The notes below the pieces were generated by a model. It saw only the letters and a list, made by a program, of their open reading frames with translations. It searched no databases and was not told where the DNA came from. Below are positions 1 to 5,050 of a stretch of 5,050 nt of DNA, one piece after another. The stretch is from assembly GCA_023399675.1 (NCBI GenBank), contig JAEWOM010000268.1, positions 1 to 5,050 of the forward strand, in the 5' to 3' direction. Within the stretch, counting starts at the first letter, position 1. Each line of letters opens with the position of its first letter. The DNA comes from Bacteroidota bacterium (GTDB lineage: Bacteria > Bacteroidota > Bacteroidia > Flavobacteriales > Weeksellaceae). A program made the translations under genes and the position numbers.

Positions 1-57
1 AAATACATCGGTGTAGAGGTTGAAGGACCATACAAACCGGAGTATTACCGTTACTAA
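1..57 (+). CDS. ahcY: Adenosylhomocysteinase, C-terminal end only (partial)
   Basis: Frame 1 is open from the window edge and encodes 18 residues ending in GPYKPEYYRY before a TAA stop. The ending K-Y-I-G-V-x-V-E-G-P-[YF]-K-P-x-x-Y-R-Y is the signature C-terminus of S-adenosyl-L-homocysteine hydrolase, whose last Lys and Tyr reach into the NAD-binding site of the neighbouring subunit. The enzyme is cytosolic and reversibly splits S-adenosylhomocysteine into adenosine and homocysteine, which relieves product inhibition of methyltransferases. Only the tail is visible, so catalytic residues cannot be checked. The identification rests on this short but very characteristic end. A strong terminator follows 27 bases downstream, so this gene is probably transcribed separately from the next one. 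Confidence 0.85.
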   Translation, partial: KYIGVEVEGPYKPEYYRY

Positions 58-84
58 TCCAGCTTGCTGAAATATTTAATACCT

Positions 85-112
85 AATCCCCGAAAATTTT
101 CGGGGATTTTTT
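85..112 (+). terminator. Rho-independent terminator after ahcY
   Basis: A perfect 24-base inverted repeat at 85-108 (core CCCCGAAAA/TTTTCGGGG) is followed by a T run that continues to 112. The GC-rich outer stem, AT centre and U tract are typical of intrinsic terminators. It lies 27 bases after the ahcY stop and 23 bases before the next start, so it should end ahcY transcription. Confidence 0.85.
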
Positions 113-135
113 ATTTTCGAAAAAAAATTTAAAAT

Positions 136-678
136 ATGTATCGAATTATTGTTGCAGCTCTGCTTTGTCTCTCAGTCCAATCTTGCAGAGTTTACGGTTT
201 TACAGATGATTATAAAAAACTGTCAGATGCTGAAAAAAGTATGATAGTACCACTAAAAACATTTGTAAATACAGATCAAAGCAAAATCTACAAAGTAAAT
301 GGTTTGCAGCTGCGAGGTGAGATTCAGAAACACCCAAAATCGTTGGTCTACTTCTTCACCAACGGTTGCACTTCGGAATATTGCAGACCGATGTCCGTGT
401 ATCAGGATTTTGCTGAAGAGCACGGCTACAAGTTATTTTTGGTCATGGAAGGATTTGGAAAACTTGAAAAAACCACAGTGCAGCGTTCGGACATTTTCAC
501 CGCTCCCCTTTTCGCAATGGACTCTGATTTTTACGGAAAATCTTATTCCGGAACATACAGCAAATATTTCCAGAATGACCTTCGGGGGCAGCAGCGAAAT
601 ACAAAAAATGAATGGCAAGGAAGTCTGTACTTTTTTGAGCATGGGAAACTCTCAAAAATTTTGCGAGATCTGCCTTAA
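136..678 (+). CDS. Lipoprotein with probable thioredoxin-like fold (CX4C)
   Basis: This 180-residue protein starts with a short hydrophobic signal (residues 4-16) ending in a lipobox-like V-Q-S-C, so Cys17 is the likely lipidated residue and the mature protein is membrane-anchored in the envelope. The rest suggests a thioredoxin-like fold. A hydrophobic strand (about 69-75, SLVYFFT) runs into C78-T-S-E-Y-C83. A second strand follows (LFLVME, 100-105), then T-A-P at 122-124 before LFAMD, placed like the cis-proline loop, and a terminal strand GSLYFFEHG (162-170). CX4C is longer than the classic CXXC, so disulfide chemistry is uncertain and the cysteines could instead bind metal or be structural. 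No family name is recognised. The start is preceded by A-rich sequence with no Shine-Dalgarno site, which is usual for Bacteroidota. The overlapping frame from 299 lacks these protein features and is judged a shadow. Confidence 0.75.
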   Translation: MYRIIVAALLCLSVQSCRVYGFTDDYKKLSDAEKSMIVPLKTFVNTDQSKIYKVNGLQLRGEIQKHPKSLVYFFTNGCTSEYCRPMSVYQDFAEEHGYKLFLVMEGFGKLEKTTVQRSDIFTAPLFAMDSDFYGKSYSGTYSKYFQNDLRGQQRNTKNEWQGSLYFFEHGKLSKILRDLP

Positions 679-722
679 ATTAAACAGGACCGGTCTTCAG
701 GGAATTTTTGTAATTTCAGTAA

Positions 723-2060
723 ATGAAATTCCTGAGTTGGGTGCTGGTCTTTTTTTTCGTTGCTGTAAATGCGCAGCATGACGGCTTCCATTTTCAGAAC
801 GGAAAGTCGCGCACCACTGTCCCCTTCCAGTTCATCAGCAATCTGATCTTTATTCCTATAACCGTTAATGGTGTGGAACTGACCTTCCTGGTTGATTCCG
901 GTGTGGCAGAAACCATCCTTTTCAGCTTGGAAAACAAGGAGATTGATTTTGAAAATGCGGTGAAGACAAAATTCAGCGGTCTTGGTGGACAAACCGATGT
1001 GGAAGGCTATGAAGCAGTAAACAACCGTATGCAAATCGGACGGCACATTACTGATGAAAGCCAGACACTGTACATTATTCCTGATCCGGATTTTAATATT
1101 TCATCGCATATCGGCATTCCGATCAATGGTGTGATAGGTTATCAAATGTTCAAAAATTTTAAGATCAGAATAAACTATCAAACCAGAAAGATGACATTTT
1201 TTGCTCCTGATGAGAACATTGCGCTGAATGGCTATGAAGAATTTCCACTCGAAGTGCAACAGAAAAAACCCTACATCGGAACGTACATTCAGCAAAACGG
1301 TGAAGAGCAGCAGGCAAAAATGCTGGTAGATCTCGGGAACAGCGATGCCGTGTGGCTTTTTACCAGTCTGTTGGAAAACGAAGAAATAAAACAGCCGCAT
1401 ATTGATGATTATCTCGGCCGTGGTTTCAATGGAGATATTCACGGTAAAAGAAGCAGAATTCATCATCTTCGGATCGGCAAATTCCTGTTCCGAAAAGCAA
1501 CTGTCGCAATACCTGACCGATATTCACTGCAAAACCTGACCCTCGTGAAAGACCGGAAAGGCTCTGTAGGAGACGAAATTTTGAAAAGATTTCATCTCGT
1601 GACAGATTATCCGAACAATAAGATCTACCTGAAACCCAACCGCTTTCATCGTGATCCTTTTACAATGGATATGAGCGGGCTCGACGTGCGGCACAATGGC
1701 ATGCGGTGGGAAACCGATTTGGTAAAAGTGGAAAATCCTGCAGCAATAACCAACGCAGCATCGGAAATCCCGGCCTATTCTTCAAAAGGTGAATTTCAGT
1801 ATAAATTTACACTGAAACCGGAGTATATAGTAGCCGGAACCCGCAAAGATTCTCCGGCCCAGTTGGCCGGCATCACGAAAAATGATAAAATCATGAAAAT
1901 TAACGGGAGAAATACTGCGGAAATGAAACTGGACCGGATCAGGGAGTTCATGAAATCAGAATCCGGCAGAAAAATAATCCTGGAAGTGGAACGTAACGGG
2001 AAACCGCTTAAATTTGAATTTACTTTGAAAGACCCCATACCCTATATCGATGAAAACTGA
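723..2060 (+). CDS. Secreted retropepsin-like aspartic protease with C-terminal PDZ domain
   Basis: This 445-residue protein has a Sec signal peptide (residues 1-17, ending V-N-A-Q). It then shows two repeated aspartic-protease lobes in one chain. Lobe 1 has FLVDSG with candidate catalytic Asp58, and the later G-V-I-G-Y (136-140) is the hydrophobic-Gly partner motif. Lobe 2 has MLVDLGNSDAVWLF with Asp203 and G-S-V-G-D-E-I-L (280-287). A PDZ domain spans about 362-436, with the carboxylate-binding-type loop around 369-373, S-P-A-Q-L-A-G-I at 377-384, and D-K-I-M-K-I-N-G at 388-395. The architecture matches the Asp_protease_2/gag-asp_protease-like plus PDZ proteins common in Bacteroidota; substrates are generally unknown. 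Lobe 2 reads Asp-Leu-Gly rather than the usual Asp-Ser/Thr-Gly, which could weaken activity. The ATG at 723 gives a complete signal peptide. The gene begins 44 bases after the lipoprotein gene and overlaps the next gene by 11 bases. The product is likely periplasmic or envelope-located. Confidence 0.88.
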   Translation: MKFLSWVLVFFFVAVNAQHDGFHFQNGKSRTTVPFQFISNLIFIPITVNGVELTFLVDSGVAETILFSLENKEIDFENAVKTKFSGLGGQTDVEGYEAVNNRMQIGRHITDESQTLYIIPDPDFNISSHIGIPINGVIGYQMFKNFKIRINYQTRKMTFFAPDENIALNGYEEFPLEVQQKKPYIGTYIQQNGEEQQAKMLVDLGNSDAVWLFTSLLENEEIKQPHIDDYLGRGFNGDIHGKRSRIHHLRIGKFLFRKATVAIPDRYSLQNLTLVKDRKGSVGDEILKRFHLVTDYPNNKIYLKPNRFHRDPFTMDMSGLDVRHNGMRWETDLVKVENPAAITNAASEIPAYSSKGEFQYKFTLKPEYIVAGTRKDSPAQLAGITKNDKIMKINGRNTAEMKLDRIREFMKSESGRKIILEVERNGKPLKFEFTLKDPIPYIDEN

Positions 2061-2574
2061 AGAAACAACATTAGACCGCATCAGAGCACGGCCCCGATTC
2101 AAAATATTTACAGACCTCGATAAAGAGGAGGTCGAGGAACAATTGAAAGAATATCTTCATGTAAACCGGGAAGAATTTGACGGAAATATCAACCGCGAAG
2201 TCGCAACAATCAGTGTGAACACACCGGAAGAACATTACTGGAAGCCATATCTGTCGATAAGAACTGAGAAGGAAGATGAAAAGACTGTGCTTCGCGGCGT
2301 TTTCGGGCCCGGATCATCAATCTGGACACTGTTCATGTTTCTATACTTTCTCTTTTTTGTACTCTGGATGACGTTTTTTACGATGTGGTTTGTAGAGAGA
2401 CAGATAAAGTCTGATGATTTTCCGTGGGCACTTACCGCGTCTTTCGTCATGCTAGGTTTGATTGCACTGCTTTATATTGCCAGCAGAATCGGGCAAAGCA
2501 AAGCTAAAAATGAGATGGAAAAATTACGTCAATTTGCAATAGACGCCCTTTTGAAATACGAAACCGGCAGCTAA
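2050..2574 (+). CDS. Conserved-looking two-helix membrane protein of unknown function
   Basis: The 174-residue product is not recognised. Residues 1-85 are soluble and charged. They begin with a basic R-x-R-x-R-F-K stretch (11-18), followed by an acidic helix-like segment (22-35) and an alternating region (50-83) that could form a small beta domain. Two hydrophobic helices follow, about 92-114 (rich in Phe, Leu and Trp) and 125-145, joined by a short polar loop. A final charged amphipathic stretch (148-170) is probably helical. The soluble ends are therefore likely on the same side of the membrane, probably cytosolic given the basic residues, although this is inferred. The ATG lies inside the last codons of the protease gene in another frame (11-base overlap), which suggests translational coupling and a joint role. 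The last three sense codons form one arm of the downstream terminator. Confidence 0.8.
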   Translation: MKTEETTLDRIRARPRFKIFTDLDKEEVEEQLKEYLHVNREEFDGNINREVATISVNTPEEHYWKPYLSIRTEKEDEKTVLRGVFGPGSSIWTLFMFLYFLFFVLWMTFFTMWFVERQIKSDDFPWALTASFVMLGLIALLYIASRIGQSKAKNEMEKLRQFAIDALLKYETGS

Positions 2575-2594
2575 ACGCTGCCGGTCTGTTTTTT
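2563..2594. terminator. Shared bidirectional terminator between convergent genes
   Basis: A perfect 9-base stem ACCGGCAGC (2563-2571) / GCTGCCGGT (2577-2585) encloses a five-base loop TAAAC. On the + strand it is followed by CTG and then a T run at 2589-2594. On the - strand the flank reads TTTCGTATTT, a weaker U-rich tract, so it could also end the L,D-transpeptidase transcript. Both stop codons lie at the stem-loop junction (TAA 2572-2574 on +, TAG 2573-2571 on -). Confidence 0.85.
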
Positions 2595-3569
2595 AGTTCC
2601 GGATTTTGTATCATCCCGCGTAATCAGTTTGGCTCTTTCTGCCCTGATAGAATCTGAATTTTTCTGTTCTTTCAGAATCTCGGGAATATATTCGGACACC
2701 AGGCTGTTGATATCTTCAACTTTGTAATTATTTGCTGAAGCACTTCCGGCAAGTTTCAGCCATGGCTTTTCTTTGAAATCGGTATCAGCGAAAACAATTA
2801 CCGGTGTTCCCTTTGCCTTTACGGTATTTCCGCCATCGGTAAGCACCCACTGATCAGCCCAGCTGTACATATATTTAGCATCTTCTTCCAGCAGTCTCAG
2901 ACAGCTGTGCGAAGCATGAAAACCGGGAAGTTCGTACTGATGCCATCCAATCCCCAGCGTATTGTGAATATTGAAGTTCCAGCGGAGAATCCATTCACTG
3001 TTGGATGTTGAAATTGCGACTTCCTTTTTCCAGTTGGTAAACATCAGGCCTTTCTTAGTCGGTGTCGCTTTTTTTCCCATGCTGCTCGGTCCCCATTTAA
3101 TGAGTTTGCCTTTCTCGTACAGTCCGTATGCATGAATATTATAAGAAAACATCGCGAGCTTATCGACCTGAGCCAATGAATCTACGACCAACGGAAACGG
3201 TGCAAAATTCATGATTGCTGCCTTCGGATCGTTCGGAATGACCAACGTATCCGCACGCCAGCGGTTTTTATTATCGAGTCTGTTCAGAGCCAGGATGTTG
3301 TAGCGCTCCTCTTCGCTGAAATTCTTAATAAATTCACCCATTACAGAATCCTTCTTGCCTTTGGGAAATATCAGCGTGCTGAACTGAATTTTTTCCTGGG
3401 CTGCCAACATTGAATCCTGAACGGTCAAACCGTTCCGAACCGGTTTTGCAGGAGTTTCTACCGGAGCAGTTTCCGGTTTTTTACTTTGATTATTATTAAC
3501 ATCTGCATCCTTGTTACAGGAAACCACTATTCCTGCGGCAAGAGCAAAAATCGCAAGTTGCTTTCTCAT
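2571..3569 (-). CDS. L,D-transpeptidase (YkuD family) lipoprotein
   Basis: With the start at 3569 the protein has 332 residues. A lipoprotein signal (MRKQ, hydrophobic core, V-V-S-C) puts the lipidated residue at Cys18. A low-complexity Pro/Lys/Asn linker follows (19-46). A short LysM-like segment (about 85-112, with ILALNRL and DTLVIP) precedes the catalytic domain (about 125-265). The YkuD active-site signature is present: His202, 17 residues, then S220-H221-S222-C223-L224-R225-L226, with Cys223 the predicted nucleophile. Such enzymes form 3-3 cross-links in peptidoglycan or attach proteins to it, acting outside the inner membrane. Ser replaces the more common Gly between His and Cys, which I believe is normal in this LysM-like subfamily. 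An in-frame ATG at 3587 adds six residues (338 in total). I prefer 3569 because it gives a compact signal and follows an A-rich TTTAAAA stretch, but 3587 remains possible. The gene stands alone on its strand and converges on the membrane-protein gene. Confidence 0.9.
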   Translation of the reverse strand: MRKQLAIFALAAGIVVSCNKDADVNNNQSKKPETAPVETPAKPVRNGLTVQDSMLAAQEKIQFSTLIFPKGKKDSVMGEFIKNFSEEERYNILALNRLDNKNRWRADTLVIPNDPKAAIMNFAPFPLVVDSLAQVDKLAMFSYNIHAYGLYEKGKLIKWGPSSMGKKATPTKKGLMFTNWKKEVAISTSNSEWILRWNFNIHNTLGIGWHQYELPGFHASHSCLRLLEEDAKYMYSWADQWVLTDGGNTVKAKGTPVIVFADTDFKEKPWLKLAGSASANNYKVEDINSLVSEYIPEILKEQKNSDSIRAERAKLITRDDTKSGTKKQTGSV

Positions 3570-3678
3570 TTTTAAACCATAATTCATCTGATGGGTATGC
3601 TCAATTTTGATACCACAAAAAAATTCACGTGGAAAAACAGTAAATTATTACAATATGGATATAAATTTTACCAAACTA

Positions 3679-3709
3679 TTTGGAATTAGTCTAAATAAAT
3701 TTATATTTG
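3679..3709 (+). promoter_or_regulatory. Bacteroidota-type promoter (-33 TTTG, -7 TATATTTG)
   Basis: TTTG at 3679-3682 and TATATTTG at 3702-3709 are separated by 19 bases. This matches the established Bacteroides/Flavobacterium housekeeping sigma consensus, TTTG or TTG near -33 and TAnnTTTG near -7, with no mismatch. A -7 element ending at 3709 predicts transcription starting around 3712-3716, on top of the ATG at 3713. It is the only fully matching promoter noticed in the window. Confidence 0.75.
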
Positions 3710-3712
3710 TAC

Positions 3713-3853
3713 ATGCTTTTAAAAACTACACCATTCCTGGTACCGCCGCTCGCCGTAAATACGGACCTACAGTGCCTTAAAAAGAAGTGCTGTAAAAAGT
3801 TCAAGAAAGGTAAACGGTGCAAAAAATGCCCCGGACGAGCAAAAATCTGCTGA
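3713..3853 (+). CDS. Small basic cysteine-rich protein (46 aa)
   Basis: An ATG at 3713 opens 46 codons ending in TGA at 3851-3853. The first 20 residues are mildly hydrophobic and proline-containing (MLLKTTPFLVPPLAVNTDLQ). They do not look like a proper signal peptide. The remaining 26 carry six cysteines (21, 26, 27, 36, 39, 46) among many lysines and arginines. In all there are 12 Lys and 2 Arg against a single Asp. C36-K-K-C39 is a CXXC and C26-C27 are adjacent, so metal binding, nucleic-acid binding or a disulfide-stabilised peptide are all possible. I do not recognise a named family. The case that it is real rests on the exact consensus promoter immediately upstream, an open frame in otherwise unoccupied DNA, the strongly biased composition, and an end that abuts the next gene exactly. 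An in-frame TAA at 3692-3694 bounds it upstream. The predicted mRNA has essentially no leader. Function is unknown. Confidence 0.65.
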   Translation: MLLKTTPFLVPPLAVNTDLQCLKKKCCKKFKKGKRCKKCPGRAKIC

Positions 3854-4504
3854 TTACTCTACCCAGATTGCTGCGAGGTAAAATAATATCGCGATCAGAA
3901 TAAGAACCACAATTACCTGCTTGCGGTATTTGTTTCTTGCGAGGGTGTGCGGCGGAACTTTCACCGATCCTGAATGGGTTTCTGCCGATTCCTTGCCAAA
4001 CTTTTGCCTCTGCCTTTCCGAAATTTCCATCACGGTAATTCCTTGCACAGCGGTTTTATTGATGTAGGAATTGGTTGCATGCAGTATAATCACAAACTTA
4101 CCGTCTTTAAATTCCGTTATTCTGAACGTTCTTTCACCATAGGCTTTTTGTAAGCCGAAAGGCAGTACCTTCACTACATCGGCGTGGGTGGTATTCCACT
4201 TGATGGTTACCTCATCGCCCTTCACCACATGAATTTTTGTGGACGTAAAAGTTTTGATTACCGGCGGTTCTGCGGAGCGGGGCCGAACAATATTTGATAC
4301 AGTTCCGGAATCGTACAGTTTCCTGCGTTCCGGATCATTTAACGTATCGTAGGCCTCCTGAATTTCGCGAAATCTTTCAGCAAAAAATTCATCGTCCGGG
4401 TTTTTGTCAGGATGGTATTTCAGCGAAAGCTTGCGGTACGCTTTCCTGATATCTTCGGCTGAAGCATCAGTTTTAACACCCAAAAAATAATAATAATCCT
4501 TCAC
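3854..4504 (-). CDS. Membrane-anchored J-domain protein with Ig-like middle domain
   Basis: The 216-residue protein begins with a full J domain (about 2-66): KDYYYFLGV, helix II KAYRKLSLKY, the H31-P32-D33 tripeptide required to stimulate DnaK-type ATPases, and EAYDTLNDPERRKLYD. After a Pro-rich linker (72-83) comes a beta-rich segment (about 82-161) patterned like an Ig-like fold, with KTFTSTK, VVKGDEVTIKW and a later hydrophobic strand FVIILHATN. A basic linker (183-195) leads to one hydrophobic helix (197-215) at the extreme C-terminus. It lacks the Gly/Phe region and zinc fingers of DnaJ, so it is a specialised co-chaperone and not DnaJ itself. The J domain must be cytosolic to meet DnaK, making this a tail-anchored inner-membrane protein. 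The start is GTG at 4504; no ATG fits, and the residues after it match usual J-domain starts. It lies 24 bases downstream of the reductase gene, probably in one transcript. Confidence 0.88.
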   Translation of the reverse strand: MKDYYYFLGVKTDASAEDIRKAYRKLSLKYHPDKNPDDEFFAERFREIQEAYDTLNDPERRKLYDSGTVSNIVRPRSAEPPVIKTFTSTKIHVVKGDEVTIKWNTTHADVVKVLPFGLQKAYGERTFRITEFKDGKFVIILHATNSYINKTAVQGITVMEISERQRQKFGKESAETHSGSVKVPPHTLARNKYRKQVIVVLILIAILFYLAAIWVE

Positions 4505-4528
4505 CCGGCTAATGTAAATCTACCTGTG

Positions 4529-5050
4529 TTAATCGATTTTCTTTACTACCGCTTTTTCGGCTTCTTTACGGCTGCCGTCGAAACCGTCAACACCGCTTAC
4601 GGTGGTATATTTCAGTACGTATTTTTTTCCCGGATTCATTCTGCTGTAAACGCTTTGACACATCAGTGTAGCTTCGTGGAAACCACAAAGAATCAGTTTC
4701 AGTTTCCCCGGATAGGTATTGATATCGCCGATCGCATAAATCCCTTCACGGTTGCTCTGATAATCGAGGGCATTATTTACTTTGATCGCGTTTTTCTCAA
4801 TCTCAAGACCCCAGTTTGCAATTTCCCCGAGTTTAGGAGTCAGTCCGAATAAAGGAATAAAGAAATCGGTATCAATTTTCAGCGACTCGCCTTCACTGTT
4901 AACGGTAATTGCTTCGATATGTCCGTTTCCGTGAAGTTCCGTCACTTCTGCCGGTGTAATCAGATTGATTTTTCCCTTATTCTTTAAATCCTGCAGCTTT
5001 TCTACACTGTCCAGCGCACCGCGGAACTCTTTTCTCCTGTGGATCAGTGT
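4529..5050 (-). CDS. Ferredoxin/flavodoxin-NADP+ reductase, type 2 (C-terminal half, partial)
   Basis: The frame is open from the window edge at 5050 to a TAA at 4531-4529, giving 173 residues. The visible part begins T-L-I-H-R-R-K-E-F-R. The HRRxxxR motif is the NADPH 2'-phosphate-binding signature of thioredoxin-reductase-like flavoproteins. Later come F-I-P-L-F-G-L-T-P (about 64-72) and G-I-Y-A-I-G-D (103-109), the FAD-binding motif, followed by I-N-T-Y-P-G-K-L-K-L-I. That last stretch is characteristic of the YumC-like type-2 ferredoxin-NADP+ reductases and not of thioredoxin reductase. No CxxC redox pair is seen in the visible part. The enzyme moves electrons between NADPH and ferredoxin or flavodoxin in the cytosol. 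The family is about 330-350 residues, so roughly the N-terminal half lies outside the window. The gene lies immediately upstream of the J-domain gene on the same strand. The start codon and promoter are not visible. Confidence 0.88.
   Translation of the reverse strand, partial: TLIHRRKEFRGALDSVEKLQDLKNKGKINLITPAEVTELHGNGHIEAITVNSEGESLKIDTDFFIPLFGLTPKLGEIANWGLEIEKNAIKVNNALDYQSNREGIYAIGDINTYPGKLKLILCGFHEATLMCQSVYSRMNPGKKYVLKYTTVSGVDGFDGSRKEAEKAVVKKID

Noticed and set aside
112..119. TATTTTCG as a -7 element for the lipoprotein gene
   Set aside because: It has one mismatch to TAnnTTTG, it overlaps the terminator T run, and no TTG lies at the right distance upstream.
687..694. Palindrome GACCGGTC between the lipoprotein and protease genes
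   Set aside because: It is only eight bases, has no loop and no T run, and is too short to support a terminator or operator call.
703..710. AATTTTTG as an internal promoter for the protease gene
   Set aside because: It differs from TAnnTTTG at the first base and there is no TTTG about 19-21 bases upstream, so it may be chance in AT-rich DNA.
299..781. 160-codon + strand open frame overlapping the lipoprotein and the start of the protease gene
   Set aside because: It lacks a signal peptide or any domain pattern and is rich in Ser/Cys from out-of-frame reading. The frame from 136 has a lipobox and a thioredoxin-like pattern, and the frame from 723 has a clear signal peptide.
675..1466. Two - strand open frames (675-1046 and 1101-1466)
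   Set aside because: Both are antisense to the aspartic protease and show no recognisable features.
1796..2450. Short - strand open frames inside the PDZ region and the membrane-protein gene
   Set aside because: They are antisense shadows of well-supported genes.
3588..3712. Promoter for the L,D-transpeptidase gene on the - strand
   Set aside because: The - strand holds ATAGTTTG (3672-3679 region) and T-rich runs near 3613, but none matches TAnnTTTG with a spaced TTG, so no site was called. The stretch contains no gene.
4526..4852. 108-codon + strand open frame
   Set aside because: It lies wholly antisense to the reductase coding sequence, whose NADPH and FAD motifs are clear.

Overview
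The window looks like chromosomal DNA of a flavobacterium, most likely in the Chryseobacterium/Kaistella part of Weeksellaceae. The evidence is AT-rich intergenic DNA, A-rich stretches instead of Shine-Dalgarno sites before most starts, a textbook Bacteroidota promoter (TTTG, 19 bases, TATATTTG) at 3679-3709, short lipoprotein signals, and the protein families themselves. The genus is an inference from protein flavour. No mobile element, CRISPR array, tRNA or rRNA was seen.

Left part, + strand (1-2594). The window opens in the last codons of adenosylhomocysteinase (ahcY), closed by a strong hairpin terminator at 85-112. Three co-directional genes follow: a lipoprotein with a probable thioredoxin-like fold and a CX4C motif (136-678), a secreted two-lobed retropepsin-like aspartic protease with a C-terminal PDZ domain (723-2060), and an unrecognised two-helix membrane protein (2050-2574) that overlaps the protease gene by 11 bases. 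They may form a small cell-envelope operon ending at the hairpin 2563-2594.

Middle (2571-3712). A lipoprotein L,D-transpeptidase of the YkuD family lies on the - strand and converges on the membrane-protein gene. The two stop codons overlap inside the loop of the shared terminator. About 125 to 140 noncoding bases then separate it from a divergent small gene.

Right part (3713-5050). A 46-residue, very basic, six-cysteine protein sits directly behind the consensus promoter, so closely that its mRNA is probably leaderless. It converges, with no spacer, on a - strand gene for a J-domain protein with an Ig-like middle domain and a C-terminal membrane anchor. Upstream of that, 24 bases away and probably co-transcribed, is the C-terminal half of a type-2 ferredoxin/flavodoxin-NADP+ reductase, cut by the window edge.

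Most genes are ordinary housekeeping or envelope genes. The least explained items are the small Cys/Lys-rich gene with its leaderless-type promoter, and the tail-anchored J-domain/Ig-like protein facing it.
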